Source: a virus. From it: a stretch of 29,184 nucleotides of DNA. The stretch spans positions 1-29,184 of IMG/VR virus record IMGVR_UViG_3300031269_000068. One strand, given 5' to 3'. The position numbers were made by a program, and so were the translations under genes. The notes beneath the pieces are model-generated. The model was not told the DNA's origin, did not search any database, and was given only the letters and a program-made list of their open reading frames with translations. Shown here piece after piece: positions 1-6,514 of this stretch; within the stretch, counting starts at the first letter, position 1; each line of letters begins with the position of its first letter.

Positions 1-36
1 ACTTGGTTTTTCTTATTAAAAAAACTAAATAAATAT

Positions 37-126
37 ATGAAACAACATTTAATATTAAAGGACGAGTTTTGGAAAAAGGGAAGAGGTAAATCTGTCTGTG
101 GTCTCACAGAAGGTTCAAATGATTAA
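37..126 (+). CDS. Possible 29-aa small ORF, weak
   Basis: An ATG opens a 29-codon frame ending at TAA 124-126 (MKQHLILKDEFW..., ending TEGSND). It lies in the A-rich leader before the first large gene and follows an A-rich stretch as other starts here do. It contains a 6-bp hairpin (TCTGTG-GTCT-CACAGA, 95-110) that could equally be an RNA element. No homology is recognised. Nothing else is seen in 1-210 except the promoter listed separately. Confidence 0.2.
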   Translation: MKQHLILKDEFWKKGRGKSVCGLTEGSND

Positions 127-143
127 AAAAAGCTAAAATTCTA

Positions 144-173
144 TTGTATATCTAAAATATTTTCTTATCTTTG
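144..173 (+). promoter_or_regulatory. Bacteroidota-type promoter (TTG-N19-TATCTTTG)
   Basis: TTG at 144-146 and TATCTTTG at 166-173 are 19 bp apart. This matches the known Bacteroidota consensus of a -33 TTTG/TTG and a -7 TAnnTTTG. It sits about 38 bp upstream of the gene starting at 211. It is the cleanest such match in the window and suggests that this plus-strand gene is read by host RNA polymerase with the primary sigma factor. Confidence 0.55.
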
Positions 174-210
174 TTACAGAACTAAAAAATAACCAAAAAA
201 TATTTAATTA

Positions 211-1251
211 ATGAAATTACTAAAATTATCTGATAAATTTAAAAGTGGGAAGTATGAAGGTAAAACACCTTCTGTTGTCATTAATAAAGGTCAAAGTAGA
301 TACCTAAAGTTTTTTCTTTCAAGAAATAAAGATGTGAGATTACACAAAGATGTTATCAAACATGCACAAAGTAAAACTCAACTAAAGATGAACAAAACTA
401 TGGTTGAAACTTTGGAAGAAATTAACTCAAAGGTTTCTAAAAAACTTTTATACCTCAACAAACGAAAAAGAATTGTCTCGACATTCACAAATGTTAAAGC
501 TTACAAGACTAAAAAAGATACAATCACATTTGATATTCCATTTGGAAACAAGAAAAATCAAATTAAGGTTGGACGTTTTGTGAAAAAAGTATTTGAACTT
601 AATGGAATTGAAGAATTTTCTGAAAGAGATATCGAAGTTTTCGTAAATGATTACTATTCAAAAGTGGGAGAACCAAAATTGAAAGGAGCATATTTCGAAG
701 TTGTAACTGGTGAGAAAGTTAGAGAATGTTATCTTGAAGATAACTACCATAAAAGAACTGGTACTCTGATTAGGTCTTGTGCAAGGTATGATCACTACCA
801 AGGTCGAATTGACTTTTATGTTTATAACCCAAATGAAATTTCTATGTTAGTTCTCTTTGATAAAGAAACTAAAAAAGTTAGAGGTAGAGCACTTATTTGG
901 AACGATTCTAAAATTTTATTTAACGATGGAACTGTTTTTGAGGGTTCTTTTATGGATAGAATCTATACCAATAATGACAAAGATATCGCTTTATTTAAGT
1001 CATGGGCAAAAAAGAAAGGAATGGTTCATAAGTTCAGACAATCATATGATTGTAAAGAAGAATTTGTTACTCCAAATGAAAATAGAAAAACAGGACTATT
1101 GATCTCAAAAATTGATGAATCAAATTACCAAAGACCATATTTCGATACTATGATCGATGGAGCATTTCTACGGAATAATAATGGTGACTTGTTTATATCA
1201 AATAGTTACGAATATGATCGACCAAGAGCTACAGAACTAGCAAATAGATAA
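211..1251 (+). CDS. Uncharacterised phage protein, paralog of 24127-25281
   Basis: This 346-aa basic protein has no function I recognise. It is clearly related to the 384-aa protein at 24127-25281. Shared blocks, in order, are V-G-R/K-F-V-K near residue 120, GTLxRSC near 190, a YxxNPxxISML block near 210, KxxGRALxW near 226, and FMDRIY/YMDRIY near 248. From memory, similar proteins with a 'RSC ... NP ... ML ... GRALxW ... MDRIY' signature occur in other large phages as hypothetical proteins. The N-terminal ~115 residues are lysine-rich and diverge between the copies. The start is an ATG after ATTTAATTA, with no Shine-Dalgarno, as is usual in Bacteroidota. A host-type promoter lies upstream and an intrinsic terminator follows, so it is probably a single-gene unit. 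Confidence 0.85.
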   Translation: MKLLKLSDKFKSGKYEGKTPSVVINKGQSRYLKFFLSRNKDVRLHKDVIKHAQSKTQLKMNKTMVETLEEINSKVSKKLLYLNKRKRIVSTFTNVKAYKTKKDTITFDIPFGNKKNQIKVGRFVKKVFELNGIEEFSERDIEVFVNDYYSKVGEPKLKGAYFEVVTGEKVRECYLEDNYHKRTGTLIRSCARYDHYQGRIDFYVYNPNEISMLVLFDKETKKVRGRALIWNDSKILFNDGTVFEGSFMDRIYTNNDKDIALFKSWAKKKGMVHKFRQSYDCKEEFVTPNENRKTGLLISKIDESNYQRPYFDTMIDGAFLRNNNGDLFISNSYEYDRPRATELANR

Positions 1252-1269
1252 AATATATAAAAACGGTAC

Positions 1270-1301
1270 AAAAAGGTGAGTATTTCTACTCACCTTTTTT
1301 A
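1270..1301 (+). terminator. Intrinsic terminator after gene 211-1251
   Basis: A perfect stem (AAAAAGGTGAGTA with TACTCACCTTTTT, loop TTTC) ends in a run of six T. It lies 18 bp after the stop codon at 1251. The A-run on the 5' side would also let it work in the other direction. Confidence 0.85.
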
Positions 1302-1356
1302 TTTTAAACAAAGAAACTCAGTTATGATATAAAGAAAAAATAACTCTTATATTATA

Positions 1357-2118
1357 ATGAAAATAGATGTCTTAAAAATTAATGATTTATACTTGAAAGC
1401 ATTTAAGTATATTTCCCTTAACTCAAAATCAAATACTCTACCATATCACAATATGGAACATTTAATGTTAGTATTTAATAGTGCATATTCTGCATCAAAC
1501 TACTACCAATTAAATGAAGTCTTACATAGTAAAGCAGAAGAAGAATTATGTATCGCTTCCTTATTCCATGATGTTAACCATTCAGGTGGTAAGTTGACTG
1601 ATAGTGAGAATGTCGCAAATAGTATTGAAAGCTTTAAATCTTTTTGGGTAGAATATAATGATGGTGAAGTTGGTAAAGAAGAAACAGAATTTCAAGAAAA
1701 TGTTATATCTATAATTGAATCAACTCAATTTCCTCACAAAGATGTAGAACTTAATATACAACAAAAAATAATTAGAGATTGTGACATGATGTCCTTTAAC
1801 ACTGACAATCACATTTATCATTATTTATTTGGTATGAAAGAAGAATTTGGAGTAGATGATTTTAAAGATCAAATACTTAACCAAACTAAGTTTATCATGA
1901 ATATAAAACTATACACTGAATGGGGTAGAGATAGATTTAGTAATAAATATGGTAAAATTTTAAATGATTTAAATTTCCTCCGTAATGTATTTAATGATGG
2001 CTCACTTAAAAAGGAAACTCCAGAGGATTTAGAAATACAAACTATAAAAAACGAAAATGGTGATAGGGTACATCCATATACAAAAGAAATTATTAAAGAT
2101 GGACTCAGACAAGATTAA
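1357..2118 (+). CDS. HD-domain phosphohydrolase, cyclic-nucleotide PDE-like
   Basis: This 253-aa protein carries the metal-binding pattern of the HD/PDE superfamily. YHNMEH is at residues 30-35 (H31 position region, H35), LFHDVNHSGG at 69-78 (HD pair at 71-72, H75), and a distal Asp in RDCDMMSF around 140-143. YHNxxH followed by HDxxH is the signature of class I cyclic-nucleotide phosphodiesterases and of related small HD hydrolases, so a nucleotide phosphodiester or monoester substrate is likely. The exact substrate cannot be read from the sequence. A class III nucleotidyl cyclase is encoded at 21143-21847, so turnover of a cyclic nucleotide, made either by the phage or by a host defence cyclase, is a reasonable hypothesis. 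The gene overlaps the next one by 20 nt, which suggests coupled translation. Confidence 0.75.
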   Translation: MKIDVLKINDLYLKAFKYISLNSKSNTLPYHNMEHLMLVFNSAYSASNYYQLNEVLHSKAEEELCIASLFHDVNHSGGKLTDSENVANSIESFKSFWVEYNDGEVGKEETEFQENVISIIESTQFPHKDVELNIQQKIIRDCDMMSFNTDNHIYHYLFGMKEEFGVDDFKDQILNQTKFIMNIKLYTEWGRDRFSNKYGKILNDLNFLRNVFNDGSLKKETPEDLEIQTIKNENGDRVHPYTKEIIKDGLRQD

Positions 2119-2416
2119 AAGAATAGGTATTAAAGAATTTAGAGAAAAAGGTTACCTACAAGAAGTTAATAGAAGATTTTTTCACCCTCTAGGATTAGCT
2201 CTTGAAATAGTATCCGAACATGGGTATGAAAAACTCGGTGGTATATGGGATTTTAGAAATGACGAGGAGGGGATCTACTATGATATTAAAAATTCTGACT
2301 CTGAAAGAATTGATAGGTTTAATAAAAACAAAGATTTTATTGATTCAGAAATAACCAAAAACTTTAAAATAAGAGAGGAAAAATTAGGTTTTAACATAGA
2401 ACCGATAAGAGGATAA
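2099..2416 (+). CDS. Small conserved phage protein (FREKGYLQEVNRRFFHPLG)
   Basis: This is a 105-aa protein. I place the start at the ATG at 2099 (MDSDKIKRIG...), inside the end of the HD gene (20-nt overlap); an in-frame ATG at 2057 would give a 14-residue extension that lies wholly in the other gene. The block FREKGYLQEVNRRFFHPLG near residues 11-29, then EKLGGIWDFR and EGIYYD, belongs to a small family that I remember from phages and bacteria as uncharacterised. Its high conservation around RRFFHPLGLALE suggests a compact enzymatic or binding core. It is in one operon with the HD hydrolase and is followed 5 bp later by the zinc-ribbon gene. Confidence 0.8.
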   Translation: MDSDKIKRIGIKEFREKGYLQEVNRRFFHPLGLALEIVSEHGYEKLGGIWDFRNDEEGIYYDIKNSDSERIDRFNKNKDFIDSEITKNFKIREEKLGFNIEPIRG

Positions 2417-2421
2417 TAAAG

Positions 2422-2639
2422 ATGGGTAATATATCTGTGTGTCCTAATTGTAAAAATGAGTTTGATTATACATCTATTCCTGAATCGGGTCTTCCTCTAC
2501 CTCGACTGCTCCAGGAGAGCCGAAATACATACCTGCATACTCATTACTGAAAGCAGCGATATAATCTCCTAACGATGAGGTGGGCTATGTTAAATGTCCT
2601 AAATGTGATAAACCAGTCACACAAAAAGATATTAAATAA
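2422..2639 (+). pseudogene. Zinc-ribbon protein gene split by a 95-bp insert
   Basis: The first part starts at ATG 2422 and encodes MGNISVCPNCKNEFDYTSIPES. The frame then enters foreign-looking sequence and stops at TGA 2548-2550 (42 codons). The second part, in another frame, reads GYVKCPKCDKPVTQKDIK and stops at TAA 2637-2639. Removing exactly 2488-2582 joins them in frame to a 40-residue protein with two CPxC knuckles, a typical minimal zinc ribbon. The insert length (95, remainder 2 modulo 3) is what the frame change requires. As it stands only the first CPNC knuckle is made, so the zinc site is lost. It lies 5 bp after the previous gene and before a bidirectional terminator. Confidence 0.8.
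2488..2582 (-). other. 95-bp inserted fragment of foreign coding sequence
   Basis: The segment has about 47% G+C (45 of 95 bases), against roughly 30% for the surroundings. It is flanked by a GGG microrepeat (2487-2489 and 2582-2584). On the minus strand one frame is open from end to end and looks like real protein (GDYIAAFSNEYAG then MYFGSPGAVEVEED). All three plus-strand frames contain stops. I do not recognise the source protein. It may be a captured gene fragment in antisense orientation, or an assembly artefact. Confidence 0.6.
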
Positions 2640-2683
2640 ATTTTATTTTTAAATTTATAAAAAATGGGAGATTATTTAATTAG

Positions 2684-2717
2684 AAAAGAGAGATAGACTA
2701 ATTCTATCTCTCTTTTT
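2684..2717. terminator. Bidirectional intrinsic terminator
   Basis: AAAAGAGAGATAGA pairs perfectly with TCTATCTCTCTTTT across a 5-nt loop (CTAAT). There are A and T runs on opposite flanks, so it can serve the plus-strand operon ending at 2639 and the minus-strand baseplate operon ending at 2766. Confidence 0.85.
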
Positions 2718-2765
2718 ATTTTGTATTTATCTATCCTTAACAGGTTGCCTAGTATTTCGTTATTG

Positions 2766-2975
2766 TTACTTAAACTTATTTGCCATACTACTCATGGACT
2801 TCATATAAGAAGATGGGTTAAGGTTACCCATACCAGAAGATTGTTCTTCTTTTTGCTTCTTTTGTTGTTTATCTTCCTCTTCTACAATCTCATTTATGAT
2901 CTTCACAACCTCTTCAAACATCCAAAATGCCCAATTGTCTATTGTTGAATCTTGTAGATTATAGTGTTTATACAT
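2766..2975 (-). CDS. Small protein downstream of baseplate hub gene
   Basis: This is a 69-aa protein. I choose the ATG at 2975 (MYKHYNLQDSTIDNWAFWMF...), which starts 7 nt after the stop of the hub gene; an upstream in-frame ATG pair would lie inside that gene. It has an amphipathic acidic helix (FEEVVKIINEIVEEEDKQQKK) followed by a Ser/Met/Asn-rich tail. No catalytic motif is seen. Its position directly after a gp26-like gene suggests a baseplate hub accessory or chaperone (in T4 this role is split among gp51, gp27, gp28 and gp29), but this is inferred from location only. Confidence 0.7.
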   Translation of the reverse strand: MYKHYNLQDSTIDNWAFWMFEEVVKIINEIVEEEDKQQKKQKEEQSSGMGNLNPSSYMKSMSSMANKFK

Positions 2976-2982
2976 TAAAACC

Positions 2983-3948
2983 TTATTTTTTAATAAACTT
3001 GTCAAAGGAATTGTCATCAACGAAAATACCTGAGGCTCCTCTGGGAAACACCATGTCTGTATAAACTTCAGTGTTACATGAAGAACATACTGTTTTTAGT
3101 TGTTTGATACCAAACCTCATTTTATCTACTGCCGCATTTAAGAATTGGAAAGATTCCATATTGTAATTTTGATAATCTCTTAATTTCTTTTTAATACCTT
3201 CACTAGATATGTTATTTCTGTCAGTAAGTGTAAATGGTATTACTTTCAAGAAGCTCATATTTGGTGGATTTTTCTCTTTATAATCTTCAATAATGTGAGT
3301 TGTAAAGCTCTTCTGAATTCCAATATTTGGTGGAGCTAATGTGAACACATCATCATTTCGTGTTTCAAAGTAAAATACTTTTTCACCTTGATCAAAATAA
3401 GGTTCTAAATCACCATCCATTTCATGAAAAACAAATGATTTTCTGCCTAATTCAATTTCATTAGTTTCACCACATGAACATTTAGCTTTTACAAAAAGTC
3501 CATTTCCTTTTTGGAAAGTTAACTCTCTAATTAAAAATATCAAATAGAATCTATCTCCATCTTTGATATCTAAATAAGATCCCATAGATCCATCAGCATA
3601 TTTAACTCTTACACATGATGCAATCATATCATTCATTTTTTCTACAATGTCGTAAAAGTTATCATCATCAACCATTGAATAAGATTGGATCTCTTTAACT
3701 TTAGCTGGTCTTACCATTACCTTTGTACCATTAGGGTAAAATGCTCCTAGTGGTAAATCTTTTGTATCAAAATGGAAGTATTCTAGTTCCGAAGCTCTTT
3801 CAGTACTATCTGATTTAATATTGTCTTTGAAAGCTTTTTCATTTTCAGACTTATTGTTCACATCAGTTTCTTCAATATAACTTCTAAGAAAGTCATCTTT
3901 CTTACTGTTACTCTTGTCTTGTTTATTATTTTTATTATCGTCGCCCAT
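2983..3948 (-). CDS. Baseplate hub protein, T4 gp26-like with zinc site
   Basis: This 321-aa protein resembles the T4-type baseplate family that includes gp26. Residues 1-55 are hydrophilic and probably disordered. The core starts at LPLGAFYPNGTKVMVRPAKVKE (65-86), the typical opening of this family, followed by FYLIFLIRELTF (134-145). Two cysteine pairs, CSC at 157-159 and CSSC at 288-291, could form one zinc site, as seen in enlarged gp26 homologs of large phages. At 321 aa it is longer than T4 gp26 (about 208 aa). It would act in the cytoplasm during hub assembly and end up in the virion. It leads a two-gene minus-strand unit; an AT-rich ACTATATATAATAAT motif lies 23-44 bp upstream of the start. 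Confidence 0.75.
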   Translation of the reverse strand: MGDDNKNNKQDKSNSKKDDFLRSYIEETDVNNKSENEKAFKDNIKSDSTERASELEYFHFDTKDLPLGAFYPNGTKVMVRPAKVKEIQSYSMVDDDNFYDIVEKMNDMIASCVRVKYADGSMGSYLDIKDGDRFYLIFLIRELTFQKGNGLFVKAKCSCGETNEIELGRKSFVFHEMDGDLEPYFDQGEKVFYFETRNDDVFTLAPPNIGIQKSFTTHIIEDYKEKNPPNMSFLKVIPFTLTDRNNISSEGIKKKLRDYQNYNMESFQFLNAAVDKMRFGIKQLKTVCSSCNTEVYTDMVFPRGASGIFVDDNSFDKFIKK

Positions 3949-4053
3949 AATTTTTAAGGATATTTTTTTAATATTATTATATATAGTATTTAACCCTCTT
4001 CCTCTATTAAAATAAATAAATAAACAAATATAATTCCATTTTATATAATTCCT

Positions 4054-4515
4054 ATGAAAGTACCTGAGAAATTATACGTAGTTAAAAGCGGAAGTAAATT
4101 ATCAAAACCATATAAAGCTCTTCATTTTGCTAAAATGAAAATGAGAAGTGAAAAGGATACCCTCATAACATACACATTGGAAAGTGAGGATACATTAAAA
4201 TCAATTAAAAGAGAGAAAAGATTATCACAAATACTAGATGGTAAAGAAAATAAAATAGATTCTAATGTAATTTCTTTATTTAAAAAACATTCTATTAGTT
4301 TAAATAAACTCCCTAAGATATTAGATAAAAAAGATTTGAAAAATTTAGTTGTTACAAATAAAAGAAAGTTATTTATCAATATCGACAATATAAAAGATTA
4401 TGAAACATTACTTAATTTCCATAACTTCCAAAAGTGTCCAATTGGAATGTCAGATAAAAAGGTTACAATGTTTCATATAGCTAAAGAGAATATTAAAAAT
4501 AAGAATAAGGATTAA
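4054..4515 (+). CDS. Uncharacterised basic protein, 153 aa
   Basis: This lysine-rich protein (MKVPEKLYVVKSGSKLSKPYKALHFAKMK...) has no motif I recognise. Charged helical stretches dominate and there is no signal peptide or membrane segment. The first 40 residues alternate short beta-like and basic segments, which would suit nucleic-acid or nucleoprotein binding, but that is only a guess. It is a single plus-strand gene between divergent baseplate genes and the convergent XRE/tail tube unit. It is preceded by TTTTATATAATT about 6 bp from the ATG. Confidence 0.7.
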   Translation: MKVPEKLYVVKSGSKLSKPYKALHFAKMKMRSEKDTLITYTLESEDTLKSIKREKRLSQILDGKENKIDSNVISLFKKHSISLNKLPKILDKKDLKNLVVTNKRKLFINIDNIKDYETLLNFHNFQKCPIGMSDKKVTMFHIAKENIKNKNKD

Positions 4516-4544
4516 AAAAACCCCATAGAACGTATCCTATGGGG
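4513..4544 (-). terminator. Intrinsic terminator of the tail tube/XRE unit
   Basis: CCCCATAG (4521-4528) pairs with CTATGGGG (4537-4544). Read on the minus strand the stem is followed by seven T. It lies 12 bp beyond the XRE stop codon and abuts the stop of the converging plus-strand gene. Confidence 0.8.
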
Positions 4545-4556
4545 AACTTATAATTA

Positions 4557-4856
4557 TTATTTAATATTATAGTATTCAAATTCTTTAATTGGTTCACAAT
4601 GGATAAGTTCTGTTTCCAAAGCTCGCTCCATTTTTATGATGCTTTTTAAGGTGAGATTATGCATACCCGAAAGCCATTTGGACACTTCTGAAGGAGATTT
4701 ACCCATTGCTTTGGCTAAGTCTCCATTGTTCCATCCTTTTAAAATAAGTTTATTCCTCACTTTTTCGGTAATGGCAAGGTTTTTTTCTACAAATTGGTCT
4801 ATTTCTGGGTCACCGTTCTGGGCTAACCAATCTGATATAATGCTGTTTTTTTTCAT
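4557..4856 (-). CDS. XRE-family HTH regulator, HigA-like
   Basis: This 99-aa protein has a helix-turn-helix of the Cro/C1 (HTH_3) type at about residues 40-83: LAKAMGKSPSEVSKWLSGMHNLTLKSIIKMERAL. The pre-domain, with NGDPEIDQFVEKNLAI then VRNKLILKGW, is the form common in chromosomal Bacteroidota regulators and in HigA-like antitoxins. No partner toxin gene is adjacent. It lies 18 nt after the tail tube gene on the same strand and before a terminator, so it is probably co-transcribed with late tail genes. That is an odd place for a repressor and suggests an acquired cargo gene. It would bind DNA as a dimer; the operator is not identifiable here. Confidence 0.85.
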   Translation of the reverse strand: MKKNSIISDWLAQNGDPEIDQFVEKNLAITEKVRNKLILKGWNNGDLAKAMGKSPSEVSKWLSGMHNLTLKSIIKMERALETELIHCEPIKEFEYYNIK

Positions 4857-4874
4857 TTTGTTACCAGTTTAATT

Positions 4875-5468
4875 CTAAAGTATGTTATCAGGTGTGATTT
4901 CAAAGTCATTATCAATGTACTCATCTGTCCAGTAATCAGCTGTAAAGTTAACTTGAACTGGCTCAACAATACTTGTATTATTTGTCCAATCTAGAGCTAT
5001 TTCACCAATACCCATTAACTGAGCATTTTGATATGTTACTCGTCTTATAACAAAACCTTTTTTATCGTGTTGGTTAACTACTACTGTACCAACAAGGTCT
5101 CTTTTGTACATTGTTGATCCGTTCTGAGAGTTCCATACTTTATCATACCAACTCTTTAATGTGTTCCAAATAAAAACAGCACCATCTTCATTAACATTTA
5201 AATTAAAGTTAATATCAAAGTCCATGTGTGTGCTCTCAGGAAGTGTTAAATATCTTCTTGTAGAGAACTTGAATCTTTGTTCTGTAGGTGTAATGTCTGG
5301 AGTAAGTGGTAAAGTTACATTAGTAGCATTTTCCAACATCACTAAAGGATCTCTTCCTTCTTCTTGAAGTAAAGTTGGTAAAACAAATGTTATTTCAAAC
5401 AACGAAGGATAAACTGGTTCAAAGTTTACATTAGTTGATTGAAGTTGGGTGAAATGTGGTAAAGGCAT
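4875..5468 (-). CDS. Tail tube protein, T4 gp19-like
   Basis: This is a 197-aa protein, close to the usual size of contractile tail tube subunits (T4 gp19 is about 163 aa). It has the tube pattern: an N-terminal PSLFEITFVLP strand, a TPDITPTEQRFKFSTRRYLTLPEST loop region, the helix VFIWNTLKSWYDKVWN, and a C-terminal beta segment with EPVQVNFTADYWTDEY. These subunits form the hexameric tube through which DNA is ejected. The start is an ATG preceded by an A-rich leader and the AT motif at 5501-5520. The XRE gene follows. The sheath gene lies 3.5 kb away rather than adjacent, as it would be in T4. Confidence 0.85.
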   Translation of the reverse strand: MPLPHFTQLQSTNVNFEPVYPSLFEITFVLPTLLQEEGRDPLVMLENATNVTLPLTPDITPTEQRFKFSTRRYLTLPESTHMDFDINFNLNVNEDGAVFIWNTLKSWYDKVWNSQNGSTMYKRDLVGTVVVNQHDKKGFVIRRVTYQNAQLMGIGEIALDWTNNTSIVEPVQVNFTADYWTDEYIDNDFEITPDNIL

Positions 5469-5500
5469 ATCTTTTTAATTATTTTTTCTTTCTTAATTTT

Positions 5501-5520
5501 ATATATTATATATTAAAACT
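5501..5520 (-). promoter_or_regulatory. Putative late promoter motif of tail tube gene
   Basis: Read on the minus strand this is AGTTTTAATATATAATATAT, 33-52 bp upstream of the tube ATG. Very similar AT-rich blocks precede the sheath gene and the gene starting at 6415. The shared core is AATATATAA. A role as a late promoter is inferred from this recurrence, not from a known consensus. Confidence 0.4.
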
Positions 5521-5568
5521 CATTATTCCCCTATTATCAGGGATTTAAGTTACATTTTGTTAAACTTT

Positions 5569-5898
5569 TCAAATATATTTCTCTATATAGTTTTCAATTC
5601 TTTGTCTATATTTATCAATATCTTTAATATTTAAACCCATTCTAATACGACTTGTAACTTCTTCTATTAAGTCATCTTCTGTAAAATGGGTATGTGATTC
5701 ATAGTAGTCTAATTCATCTTCAAAATCATCATCATCTTCATCATAATAAGACGAACCGATTTCATACTTTAACATATCATAATCAATATCATCCATAACT
5801 GATTTCATCTTTGACCATAATTTTGGATCTAAGAAATCGTGATCATTTCCCTCATTAAATTGAATAAATGTTTTGATATTGTTATTATTTTTTTTCAT
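5569..5898 (-). CDS. Small acidic protein with capsid-leader-like N-terminus
   Basis: This 109-aa, very acidic protein has a run of Asp/Glu around residues 50-65 (YYDEDDDDFEDELDYYE) and a helical C-terminus. No enzyme motif is seen. The N-terminus MKKNNNNIKTFIQFNEG resembles the aromatic-xx-aromatic-x-Glu leader of T4 internal head proteins (for example IPIII MKTYQEFIAE), which the prohead protease cuts after Glu. That would make it a candidate virion-internal protein. It follows the 6415-5936 gene; its ATG overlaps a TAA in the neighbouring frame (TAATG at 5896-5900), the likely original end of that upstream gene. Confidence 0.7.
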   Translation of the reverse strand: MKKNNNNIKTFIQFNEGNDHDFLDPKLWSKMKSVMDDIDYDMLKYEIGSSYYDEDDDDFEDELDYYESHTHFTEDDLIEEVTSRIRMGLNIKDIDKYRQRIENYIEKYI

Positions 5899-5935
5899 TA
5901 TAATTCTTCTGGATTCTCATCTTTCATAGAAAGAT

Positions 5936-6415
5936 CTAAACTTCTTTAGTCATATCAGCTGGTGAATCAGCTCCAAATTCTTCCATTTTATTTCTGAAAA
6001 AAGTATGATAATTTCCTTCATCTTCTGAAGTCCATCCTCTGTTGATTTCTTCCCATTGATCTTTAGTAAGGTCAGCTGGAGAATCAGCTTCGAATTCTTC
6101 TAATTTACCCATGAAATAGTCTCTATAATCTGGCTCATTACTTTCGTTTACATTCTCTTTTTGTTCCATACCCTTATCATTAGATTCATTTGTTTTTTCG
6201 AAATCACTAATAACACCTTTCACCCAATTAAGAATACTGATTTTAGATTCACCGATACCAATTCCCATAGTCCTAGAATTTTCATCTTCGATTTCATCTA
6301 TCTTTTCATCTATTTTAAGATTTAGTATGTGTAATATTGTTTCAGAATCGAGTTCAGATGAAACATTTTCATTTAATGATTCTAAAAAATTACCTATTTT
6401 TTTATGAATTTTCAT
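5936..6415 (-). CDS. Acidic repeat protein with leader-like N-terminus, C-terminus likely truncated
   Basis: This 159-aa acidic protein has an N-terminus (MKIHKKIGNFLESLNENV) that fits the leader pattern described for its neighbour. The C-terminal third holds two copies of a helical module: FMGKLEEFEADSPADLTKDQ (followed by WEEINRGW) and FFRNKMEEFGADSPADMTK. This DSPADLT-type module is common in phage and bacterial proteins of unknown function. The second copy ends abruptly at KEV-stop. In the -1 frame the DNA continues DLSMKDENPEEL and stops exactly at TAATG with the next gene, so a 1-nt deletion near 5937-5942 has probably shortened the protein by about 12 residues. An AT-rich promoter-like motif lies 23-43 bp upstream. 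Confidence 0.7.
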   Translation of the reverse strand: MKIHKKIGNFLESLNENVSSELDSETILHILNLKIDEKIDEIEDENSRTMGIGIGESKISILNWVKGVISDFEKTNESNDKGMEQKENVNESNEPDYRDYFMGKLEEFEADSPADLTKDQWEEINRGWTSEDEGNYHTFFRNKMEEFGADSPADMTKEV

Positions 6416-6437
6416 ATCGTTAATTATTTTTCTTAAA

Positions 6438-6458
6438 GTATATATTATATTATAAAGT
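6438..6458 (-). promoter_or_regulatory. Putative late promoter motif
   Basis: On the minus strand it reads CTTTATAATATAATATATAC, nearly identical to the sheath upstream block (TTTTATAATATAATATATAA). It lies 23-43 bp before the ATG at 6415. It is the best pairwise match supporting a shared late promoter element. Confidence 0.4.
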
Positions 6459-6514
6459 TAGATTTTAATTTTCGTTTTGGTAAATGGTGTAAAATATCTA
6501 TTTTAGATTAAAAA

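Noticed and set aside
80-125. tRNA-like sequence with GGTTCAAAT
   Set aside because: The bases around the T-loop-like string cannot form a 5-bp T-stem and there is no acceptor stem. Only a small TCTGTG/CACAGA hairpin is real.
2422-2639. Translational bypassing element as in T4 gene 60
   Set aside because: The bypass of T4 needs a stop right after the take-off codon and matched take-off/landing codons. Here the stop comes about 20 codons later, and the gap carries antisense coding-like sequence.
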